Source: Nemopilema nomurai (Eukaryota; Cnidaria; Scyphozoa; Rhizostomeae; Rhizostomatidae). From it: DNA of 64,000 nt. Position numbers and translations under genes: made by a program. The stretch is taken from positions 337,231 to 401,230 of the forward strand of contig ML133442.1 in the NCBI GenBank assembly GCA_003864495.1, read 5' to 3'. Under the pieces are notes generated by a model. The model worked only from the letters and a program-made list of their open reading frames with translations. It made no database searches and was not told where the DNA came from. Position 1 is the first letter of the stretch. Every line of letters begins with the position of its first letter. Shown in pieces: positions 10,837 to 21,123 of this stretch.

Positions 10837-13800
10837 CTAACTTTCACCTCGAATTTTCCGGCTCTTCTTTTTCGACTTCCGGTCACTTTTACGTGCGTCC
10901 GTGGACCTAGCAGTCCTTTTATCCCTTACCTTGGCATCTCTCCGCTCTTCCCTTCTCTCTCTTTCACCGCCCCTATGCTTTCTACTCTTATCCATTTCAT
11001 CACTGTCTCTCCTTTTTTCACTAGCATTGTCTTTCTTTTTTATAACTTTCAAATCAATGTCACTGTCGCTTCTGTCACTAAGGTTTCTATCCCTATGACT
11101 ATGTCTCTTGTCCTTTTTCCTTTTCTTCTCATTACTTGCCTTATCACTGCCATCACTATCTTTTCCAGCCCTTCGACTTCTTTTATCCGACGATCGACTC
11201 CGTTTCTTCTTCTTCTTTTTCGCACGCCTTCGTTCATCATCATCGCTATCTGAATCTCGTTTCGTTTTACCCCGGCGTTTTCTTAATTCCTCCTCCTCAG
11301 AAGAAGCTGTAGAAGGACTACTACTAATATTTTTTTCTTTCGATTTGCTGTGCACTTTTGCTTTCGAGCTACCGTAATCATCATCCTGTTCGTACTCTTG
11401 TTTCGATGCTCGTCCGTCTTTTGTAACCTTCAAAGCGTCCTCTGATTCACTTTCGATACTTTCCGACCGGGCTCTTTTCCTTGCCTTCTTCTCGTGTGAG
11501 TGCCGGCTCGGTTCCTTTCGCTCACGTGAGCGGTTCCTATGCTGCCCGTCTTCATGGATGTCTTCCCGCGGTGCATGCCGGTTCAGAACGTCAGCTCGGG
11601 ATTCAGACATGCTGCCGCGATTCTGCAATAAATTCTCCCTCTTTTCGTGTTCTAACCAGCGACTTGGCTTTTCTTCGTCTTCATCCGATTCATCGTCACT
11701 TTCGTTGCCACTACTAGAATCGTATTCCAGTGCTGCATGCAAAATAGTCTTATCCATCAAATAAGACAAAGTACAATATATCAAAAGAACCAAAGGGGCA
11801 TCAATCGTTTATTCATAATTGGCAAATGTTGCGAAACTATGTGGTTGAAATAGCCGTTCACTGTTTCTGGAATGAGGAAGTATATTTATGCAAAACAATA
11901 CGGGGAAGCAGATCTCTATTCAAGGAGTTAGCATCACAAAATCCACGATATTCTACAGTAATATCGAGCTGATACAAGAAGAATTAAAATAGATGATAAA
12001 GATTCCGTTACAGAATTTGGACACATCAGATTCTTTAATGTGCAACATACCCAAGCCAGTTCGCAATGCAGCTAGCCCGCCAGAGTTTCGTAGCAACTCG
12101 CCAGAAACACGCGCTAAAAGAGAAGGCAGCCTTCAGCCAATGACAGATAACAAACAAAGATTTCGTTTTCCCAGTTAGATGATACAGCTTGCATGCGTAT
12201 TGTAAACTTGGAAAGTTTGAAAAGCAACAGACGGATAGATAGGGCGTGATTTTGCAGTAAAAATGGGTAATTTAAGTAAATTATCCAAAAAAAGTTAGAA
12301 AAAACTGCAATAGGATTAATTTTTTTGCAAACATCTAGCTCTATCTCATAGAGGCATTGGTGTAGTACAAGGGCCTTTCAAAATGTTTTCACTGGAGTCT
12401 CAATCCTTAATAAATATACATGAGAGTTGCATGAAATAGGGGAACCATAATTTTTGTTGAACCATAATTAACCGTACTTAAATTACTCTTCCGTCTGACA
12501 CTCCTCAGAGTATGCAAACGTCTGAAAATGACCAAAAGCTGACAAAATAACCCGTTGCGGATCAAAAATACTAGAGGGTGGTAAGAAGAGCGCATGATTG
12601 GCTGTAAATGACCAATCAACGTCCAATCGCTAAGAGAGCGATTCCAGCACAACTGTTGCCAAAAAGAACAGAAGTCGAAAAATACCAGCAACGGAAAATG
12701 GTAGATTATTTCACAGAAAACATAACTCGATCACATTAATATCTTAAAGTCGCAAATCATGCTAGCTTTGGTTTAGTTAAACTTCAGAATAGCAATATTT
12801 AAACAATCCACTAAGATGTAACCGAAAGTCTATATGAAATATGAGAGATGTCTAAAACTCTGCACCACACACTGTCTTACCTTTTCTGCGTGCACGACTG
12901 TAAACTTCATTAACAACACTTACAATCTCCTCGTTGGTGACAGTGACAAGGGTTTCCATCATCCAGTACTTAATCTTCTGCATCTAAGGGACGGTCAGAC
13001 GCGTTATGCAAGGCAAGGGTAACTTTGTCCTCAAAGCCCAACACGGTCAATGAGCAACTGTCAACTTCTGCCAGTTTATCATTTTGAAGCACAATTTTAT
13101 TTAACAAAAACTGCACTAGACGTTTATGTACATCTGCGTCAAGCAAATCATATAGAAAATCTTTTTGTGATAAGTACTAAAGTTTTTTCATTTCAGTTCG
13201 TTTTCCCTTGCAAAATTCCATCACTCTATTATTCAGAAATGTTAAGTATGCCAGAATGATACACGATGTAATGTTGAATGCAGGAATATGAAAACTGAGC
13301 AGTGTGATCAAAAGTTTATCGCAAAGTTGAAAGAGTCAGTCAGGAAACTTCATTTCTGAGCAAATCCGTGAACTATCAGCATATAGAAAAATTCAATGAG
13401 TGCTACATTGCTTCTGGAAGAGATTTGTAATCATCATTGGCCTTAGAATGAGTAAAAAACTTGCATGAATTAATGCCATGCTAAAACCACAGTACTGCAA
13501 ATCTTGGGGATCCACTGCCGTGAATTGTCAGAGTCTTATTCAGAAGACTCAAGCAACAGCTCTTAAACTTTGAACACAACTTGGCCTTGTTTACTTTCGC
13601 CTTGTACCTAATCTCTTCATGCTAAAAAACTCCAGTAGTAGAAATTCAAAAATCAGTTACAGAAACTCAGCCTTAAAATTTGGGAGCATCTAGCTTACAC
13701 ATCTGAAGTTGCGTTTCTTGCAAATTACCTGCTCAAAGGCTTTCTCCTCGTTGGATACTTCATCGTCTTGGCTTTCAGCTTCATCTGAGTTTACGTTCTC

Positions 13801-16800
13801 TTTTTCGTCGTCCGAGCTGTATCCATCACGCACTGGTGAATTCTAAAGCACGAATTAAAACGTGGTACAGTGGAACATACATTATGTGTTTGCTAAACGC
13901 AATTTCGTTCCCCCAACTTGCTTCAATTATTGCCCTAGTATTACGAGGAAGTCCTTGCATCAATAGAGGACGATTTAGATAAATTTTCTGCAACCCCAAA
14001 GGCGGTGATTTAGGCTTGCTACTACCCAATTGATAGCCCAAATTCAAGTTCAAAGAAAACTCTTTCTGGATATCTGGAAAGATTCACGTGCTGAAAAAGC
14101 AACGATTTGTTAATACCCCAAGAAACGGTATTCAACCAAATGAGAAATGAGCTAAAAGCAGTCAACATTGACCACAGGTCATTGCAACAATGCAGACATA
14201 CTTAATATACAACGTATGCTTTGCAGGTATGTGAAGTCAAGGTATGCATGCAAATTTTTAATCTTTTCTCGCACATCTCCGTGCAACAATAATAAAGTGA
14301 CGAAGGCCAGGGTGTCAGATCAAAGTTCCTGAATATTCTTGATACCCATAAATACCAACCAAAGCCTGTTATTCTGATCCTAGAAAAAATATGTCTTCAA
14401 GGGTGGCCTAGTTCAATGTACACCTTCCATTCTCTGGCAAAGTCAATCTCTTTGTGAAGGAAAAATTAGGGAAAAATAATTACCAACAAAATGATAAATG
14501 TGACGAACAATCTAACCTCCTTTAAAACAATTCCCGCTGTCCTTGGCCTTACTTCAAGGCTGGGTTTGGTCTCTTCCTCACTTTCCTCATCATCAATTGT
14601 CCTGCCTTGACTTTCCTGCTCTTGCCTTTTTTGTTTCTCCTTTTCCTTTTTATTCAAAGCATCTCGCAACCACTGTGGTAATCCTTTTTTCTTATTCATT
14701 TCTAGAATAGCATTGCATGTTTTTAGCTTAAATATTTACAGAAGCACTTACAGACTTTTTAGAGAAAATAAAACAACAACAAACTGCAAAGACAGGACTT
14801 CTCATTGATTTTGATTGGTTCACCACAACATTACAGAAACTGTAAAGGCATGTTTATACTCCATTCGCTGGTATGAAGTGAGAATTTTGAGGCCTCATTG
14901 GAGTGCCTGCATTAAAAAGCATGTCATTCTCTTAACCATATTTTCTAGTGGAAAAAAATACTAAAGTGAATGTATTATCCATTTCCATTATGATTTGTAG
15001 TCTATCAGCTGAAAATATTTACAAATAGTTAAATTTGGTGCATTGATAGGGTCATGTAACAAAAAGCCTTCAAACCTTGATAAATATTTGGAAATGTTTT
15101 TCAATAATTCTCACACCTTTTTGGCAGATATCAAATGACAGCAAAAATGTGATTTGAAAAAAATTGAAATGAACCTGCTTGAATGTTTTTTTAGCTCTCA
15201 ATAGAATAGCTTCAAAGTGTTAAAAATAAACAAAATTTATTAAATACATATGAAAATACCTTGAACATTTATTTCTGGAACCTGTGATGCAAGAATTTGA
15301 TCTGGTATTGATGTTTCTGGTCCTGGTTTTGGCTGCATGTGAAGAGCAACTGGTGGTTGGAAGAAATTTGGCATCATAAGCCCAGGCATTGGTTGTTGTA
15401 AAGGTGCAAATGGCATGTGTGGATGTGGGAAAGTCATTTCAGGCTGTGGAGGAAATTGTGGCCAATTTCTGTCACCCCATTGGTGACTTTGGCCCCAGTT
15501 TGGTTCTGGGTGAAATTTGCCTTGATCAATATCTTTCTGGTAGTGATCATTAAACTGGCCATTGTCTCTTTCCTGACCACTTTCTCTTGGAAAATCAGGA
15601 GGAACATTTTCACCTGGAGCTGTAAAAAGTGAACATGAATATAGATAGTGATATCAGAGCAAAAGATGCCTCCAAAAACTCTTCTCAACTTACGAATCAT
15701 TTCTCAAACAAAAAGGGGGACTTTAACTACAACAAATAATAAATCAAGAATTTTAAATAGGTTTTGAGTTGTCTATGTTATCAATTTGCAGGAAAAAGTT
15801 GATTATTTGCTTGTTTTAAACTGAACCAAATTCAGGATCATAAAGGAAATGCTCAGAAATACCTTGCTGGTAGTTATCAAAAGGCCTCTCTGAATCATCA
15901 AAACCTGACCCTCCAACTGGCTTCCAATGACCTTTTCTGTGTGCCTGTTGTGTCGGTTGCTGTGCCAGATTCTGGAGCTGCTGATCACTATTCCATGGGC
16001 TGGAAGACCCACTGCCAGGCTGACCTCCTTCTAACAGGTCTAGCCTCTCCTTGTGAACAAAAGCACTAGCACTAGTAGATCGATCTGGTGGAGGAGGCTG
16101 AATAGGGGCTTCCTCACTGGGTAGAGGGGGGTAATTTGAAACTGCTGGAGGGGGAGGCTGAATTTGTCCAATGCCTGGAGGGTGCTGTTGGAGTTGTTGA
16201 TGCTGTATTTGCTGTTGTTGGAGTTGTTGGTGCTGTATTTGCTGTTGTTGGGGTTGTTGATGCTGTATTTGCTGTTGTTGGGGTTGCTGAAGCTGTATTT
16301 GCTGTTGTTGGGGTTGCTGGTGCATCTGCTCGTGCATCTGACGTTGCTGTGCCCACATTGCAGCCTTGATAGCCCACTCTTGGCTTCTGTCTCCATCTAA
16401 GCAAAAAAGAATGTAAAGCTACATAACTAATGCCCTTAAACAAGACAGAAAGGTAAAATGGGCAAGAAGTACAATTTGTGCAAACAAGTATATCCATTAG
16501 CTACTAGCTTGGACAGACTATGCTTAGAAAATAATAAAAAAGTACAATCAAAATTCTCCAATCACAAATGTACTATTAATAATAAGAGCTGCAGTCTTCC
16601 TCCTACACCTGTTAAAATGAGTGCTAGCAAAAAAAGTGATTCTTCAACTAAAAATGCACTTTAATTGGCATTTTTATAAACAACTAGATACAATTCAAAA
16701 ACTGTTGAAATTAGCCATATCTGCAAGAAACACCACTTACAATCTATTACAAAAAGTATTTACCTTCACTAGTAGCCTGATATTGATAATTATAATTAGG

Positions 16801-16836
16801 CCACCAAGTGCCTTGTTGCTGTTCATTGTTCCACAT
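10837..16836 (-). CDS. PNISR: PNISR: SR-related nuclear splicing protein
   Basis: Seven coding exons join in frame: 16836-16764, 16396-15863, 15619-15260, 14701-14517, 13842-13729, 12983-12881, 11732-10837; 754 residues (human about 805). PNISR is an Arg/Ser-rich nuclear-speckle protein linked to pre-mRNA splicing. Seen in order: start MWNNEQQQGTWWPNY; QEWAIKAAMWAQQRQ, matching the conserved N-terminal tryptophan block; a Gln repeat; a Pro/His/Met-rich region; the signature GLPQWLRDALNKKEKEKQK (human LPAWIREGLEKMEREKQKK); an acidic stretch; MQKIKYWMMETLVTVTNEEI (human MMLLTKMLLTEILLDVTDEEI); DSSSGNESDDESDEDEE; and a last exon of about 300 residues rich in Ser, Asp, Glu, Lys and Arg, including a run of eight Lys. 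The start is the first in-frame ATG and matches the family start. Confidence 0.93.
12470..12610 (-). repeat. Dispersed repeat family, copy A
   Basis: Lies in the PNISR intron between exons 6 and 7. Read on the minus strand it shares with the copies near 30.9, 42.2 and 46.5 kb the blocks GCGCATGATTGG, ATCCGCAAC, TTTTGTCAGC, CATTTTCAGACGTTTG, CTCTGAGGAGTGTCAGACGG and AAGTACGG. Copies are diverged and truncated at different points, so the full element is not defined. Confidence 0.6.
16182..16322 (-). repeat. 30-bp in-frame repeat coding Gln-rich decapeptides
   Basis: Inside PNISR exon 2. A roughly 30-bp unit repeats about 4.5 times and encodes a decapeptide of the form IQHQQPQQQQ, with His/Leu and Pro/Leu variants. 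The unit keeps the frame and is a likely site of length variation. On the opposite strand it creates spurious Val/Leu-rich open frames. Confidence 0.9.
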
Positions 16837-18671
16837 CTCCTACTCATGGAAAATAAGCTGGCAAAACTAAGCATCTCTTCCAGACAAAGCCAGTAACGAA
16901 TGCTCCTTGCTACCCTGGTACTCATGGCCACTCCTTTCCTCTCTACCTCATTCCATTTTTCAATATCATAATTAACGTATGAGAAAACTTATGATACTTT
17001 TCGTGTTCCAAAACGTACCAAATAAAATGTTTATGAAAAAAGACTGCTGGAATCAAATTGTATGATTATGAAAAGCGATATAGCTACATCTAACAGGGTG
17101 ATATTCATAGTTTCTTATTTCCTTAAGGTAGATTTTTTCAACTAATTTTTCTGCACCTCTTGTGAAAGCTATGAATTAATTAATAAATAAAATATACAAA
17201 GACATGGCCCATTAAAAAAGCAAAATATGTAATATATACTTGTATTCGAACTTTTTCAGTTAAAATAGAGATAACCTGATTAAGAAGATGTGTGCACATT
17301 GCATCAGAATTTACCTTTGATTGGAAATTGTCACCTGTGAAAAGGTATAAATAGCATGGTATCAAGGTGAAACAATTTTGGAAAATCTCCATTTAACTCG
17401 AATCTATCAAGGTATGAGTTAATTTACATAGAACAGTATTTCTTAGCTATTAAACTTTACCAATTGTTAAATCAATGATGTGGCGACATTGAAATGGTCA
17501 GCACGTTTTGCATACAGGGACTAAAACAACTAAAGTTGATGAAAATAGCTGAAAAGAATACATTGATGCATCGAGGGTCGCTAGTATAGATTCGCGGCAC
17601 ATAAGGAATAAAAGGGCCAGGGTCGTTATTAGGGTTTACGCATGCTTTTCAGTGCACTAGTGGCCTAAGCCAGCATCAATTCCATGCCTTTCACAGTTGA
17701 CATGCAAAAATTAACACACAAAATGCATTTAAACATAAACATTGTTCTTTGAGATGATCCGAAAAAGCTTTTATTGCAAAAAAGTCCTACCTCAACATTG
17801 AATTGGCTTCACTTTTTAACTTTTCCTCTGATACTTGACTGTCTGGGGCTGTTTCTACAAAATGGCGCTTGCCAACATGTATGCGCGCGCAGCTGAAAAC
17901 AAATGACCACTTATGATGGCATGCAGAACACCACAAACTCCTGCTTGATCATGACCGATACATTGCCACCATTCGTAGTCTTATCCCAATAGGTGCCGAT
18001 TGTAAATATAAATACATTTTGAAAAATTGATCTTCGTCAAAATATATTTTTGCTCATCATTAATAAATAGTTAGCATGAAAATTTGTCAAATGTTGTCAA
18101 AATTTCTTTCCAAAAGTATTCGTACACTTGAACGATAAGATGCTGTGTAGAAAATACACGATTATCGGAGATGGAAGTTGGTCATGTTTCCTTTTCACTA
18201 ATAAATCCTTTTCTCGGTTTCTTCAGCTTTAACTTGCATTTCATCCATCAGCAGAATTTTTTAATGCAAAATTTCTAAGCGAACATTCTCTTCATTGAAA
18301 GAGCAGAGCTGCTTTGTTATTTCACCAAATTTGGTAGCAATAGATGTGCTTAAGAATAGAGTTAATCAATTTATACTTCAAGTCTTTCTTTGCCATAAAA
18401 GCATGTTATGATACAGTTTCAAAATGGCTGAGCATTCCGAATCGTTATTTATCTTCGAGTTTTTGAGCCTGTTTCATAGCAACATAACAACATGTATGGC
18501 AAACAACAGTCTTCATTGCCTGACATTGCACAATTTAACTTCTTTCTCAAAAGCCTTGCCATCAGCTACTTTTTAAGATTATTTTCACCAGTCCTCTATC
18601 ACGAACTATCATGTAACTTTGCAAAATGAATATAAGTTATGCTTTGATAAATTTTGTTTAATTGGTAAATA
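16837..18671. other. PNISR 5' region and intergenic DNA
   Basis: No coding exon is supported. The PNISR promoter and any non-coding 5' exon should be here. A candidate is the locally GC-richer stretch around 17.83-17.90 kb, which contains AAAATGGCGCTTGCC and GCGCGCGCAGCTG. The first is a YY1-like core on the plus strand. Confidence 0.4.
17858..17894 (-). promoter_or_regulatory. Possible PNISR core promoter (YY1-like plus CG-rich)
   Basis: ACAAAATGGCGCTTGCC is followed closely by a CG-dinucleotide run, ATGCGCGCGCAGCTG, in otherwise AT-rich DNA, about 1 kb upstream of the PNISR start codon. YY1 motifs work in either orientation near start sites. Assignment to PNISR is by position only. Confidence 0.25.
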
Positions 18672-19386
18672 CCCTATCGTTCAAAAAGTCTTGGGACGAT
18701 TCGAAGTTTCGAAAGACACTTATGATAAAAGCTTTAAAAAACATGTATTTGTTCCTCTCTTATCAAGTACGACAACCGGCTATTTCCATGAAACTTTCAT
18801 AAGACATTGTTCATGTTTCGAAGTATTTCAATTTTGCCACATTATTCGAAAAAGATTAACCGTACAATTTTTCTAGACCAGAAACGTGAACATGGAGGTT
18901 ATTAAGCGTGGTGAAATATCATGCGAGAAGTGTCTGAAAATTATCTTTATAAAAATAATGGTAAAAGTTACCAAGAAACTGCATTAATTGTGGGCTGCTC
19001 AAATAATGCAGCTTTCGCTGTATGCAAAAAGTTCTTTAAATTTAGAACCGTGAAAGATTTGCCAAGGGTTAGCAGACCGAAGAAGTTCCAGACGCCAAGA
19101 CATGAAAGGTCTTTATTGAGAGATTTATTATGATTAAAACAGGATACATCTCGATTAATTTGCTAGAAGGTCAAAGCGTAGAGGTTTCAAATTCTGATAA
19201 TTAATTGTAATGAATAAATAGAGCTGAAATTTTGCAACTTGTGCATGCTTTTACTACGTTATTTAGACCATTTTAAAGGATAATAGGATGGTTTTCAAAA
19301 GATACATTTTTGATTGCCTTAAATTGTTTTCATTCGCCAAAAGGCTCGAAACTTCGAATCGTCCCAAGACTTTTTGAACGGTAGTA
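18672..19386 (+). mobile_element. Decayed Tc1/mariner-like element, copy 1
   Basis: A 715-bp element flanked by TA (18670-18671 and 19387-19388), the Tc1/mariner target. The inverted ends carry GTTCAAAAAGTCTTGGGACG on the left and its reverse complement on the right. Inside, the frame at 18921-19133 keeps a transposase N-terminal helix-turn-helix like that of Tc1: YKNNGKSYQETALIVGCS, then TVKDLPRVSRPKK. It runs only to LLRDLL. The DDE catalytic part is missing and an upstream in-frame start (MEVIKRGEIS) is frameshifted, so the copy cannot be autonomous. Confidence 0.88.
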
Positions 19387-21123
19387 TAGTTCCATTACCT
19401 TTATAATGCTCTAGAAATGATTAAATGAATTTACAATCAACGTAGTAGAAAAATTGATCTTTAAATTCAATTGCAATTCTGTTTTTCTCTTTGTTTCGCG
19501 TTCTTAATGCGCGGTCTATTATTTGCAAGAAAATAAAATTGTTTGCTAGCAAGATGCTTGTTGAATTCTTCAAGCGATTTTTCTGATTAACAAAGTTTCA
19601 TCATTATCAAAACACTCAATTTTTCTCCAGGACTTAAAATTTCATTTTTTAGCTATATAGACATCAAATTGAAGAGTCTTTTTCTCAAGCGAATATTGGC
19701 TTGTGTCTGCAATTCGATACTTCAGCCATGTAATACTTCTGCCATCGATTCACTCAGTCGGGACAGTGTGCAACCTTGTCTTGTCAACATTTGTGTGATA
19801 AGCGTCGACACTAACAACTGCCTTTAGGTTTTCCTATCACTTAGCCGTGTCATTAGTCTTTGACATAACAATCCGCTCCTTTGAACGGTTATCTTCAGGT
19901 CGAAAATTTAATGAAAATAGTTCAATATGAAGAATGATACATTTTTATTAAAAAGGTTTATTCTTGATTAAAATGACTGCAATATCATGATTGATATGGA
20001 CCAACTTTTATGCATTCGACTTTTGATGTTAAAATTTTCTGGAAGCGCGTTTTTTTATAAAAACTGTTATAAGACGATCTCCTTTTGTGAGGATTCAAAG
20101 ATTTCCTGCCAACTGTAGCGTTGTGCGAAAAGAAAAGCTTTTTCAAGCCTAGGCAGGCTTAGCCTTCGTTGAGGTTTCCTTGAGACATTTGCTTGAATGT
20201 AAAAAGCTAAATGTGTGCCTAAAATTCTCTATTTTCATCTTGTCATCTTGTCATAAATTAAACTGGATGATATATTTACGACATTTATAAATAAAACGTC
20301 TTGGGTTGATTTGGTTTGAAATGTAGGATGCGAAATTCCAATTATTGTTGTGGTAGTTGTACCTTTGTATCATGATTGACATGCAGCTGCATTTTATTAT
20401 CCAACATCATTATCTAATAGTATCCAACGGTCTACTTGTATTTAACAGGCGTTCATAATATTAAAGAGAGAGTTATAAGAGGAATTCAATGCTTTAAATA
20501 GGATTTAAAGAAGATTTTAATAACGTTTAAGATTGAAACAATGGCGTCTCCTTTCAAATTCAGGTTACCACAGCTGATATACAAACGAAATTTAATAAAA
20601 ACATAGCATTATGCTGTGGATTGTTTAGAAGACAACAGAACTCGAATGGAAAATGCAGCTGACATTTCTAACGGCTAATTAACACGAAACATACCACTAT
20701 TGGCACCCAAAACATGAGGGGTAGGTGATTGTAGCAGCTGTTTGGCAACAATAATGCACCAAAGATTCCCAGCTAAAACGGCAAGCGAAAAGTGTTGAAG
20801 TTATTTTGGCTCATGGGTACACTCTTGTAGTTGAAGTTGAACTATTTGTCGGTTGCATTTTAAATGCAACTTGAAAAAACTTTGAAATTCTGCAAAGATA
20901 TAGAAAAAAGACTTATTATAAAAGGTAAAGCTTTGGTTGAAGACCTTAAAAATGGGGGTACCTAGTTATGGGAATTATCTGATTATCTTTCTCTAAATGC
21001 CTCCCATGTTGTAGTCTACAACTTGTACTAAGAGAAATATATTATTGTTTTTTAATCAGCACGGTCCCTTAACATTGAAATACTTCCGCCTCTGAGATGC
21101 CAATTCAAGTTTGTTGCTGTTGA
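19387..21123. other. Intergenic, no gene seen
   Basis: AT-rich interval between the Tc1 relic and the 3' end of the S1-protease-like gene. No exon, RNA gene or clear repeat was recognised. Confidence 0.4.

Noticed and set aside
10901..11377. Plus-strand Ser/Leu/Phe-rich frames
   Set aside because: They are antisense shadows of the Arg/Lys/Ser/Asp-rich last exon of PNISR.
16136..16400. Val/Ala/Leu-rich plus-strand frames
   Set aside because: They are antisense shadows of the Gln-repeat exon of PNISR.
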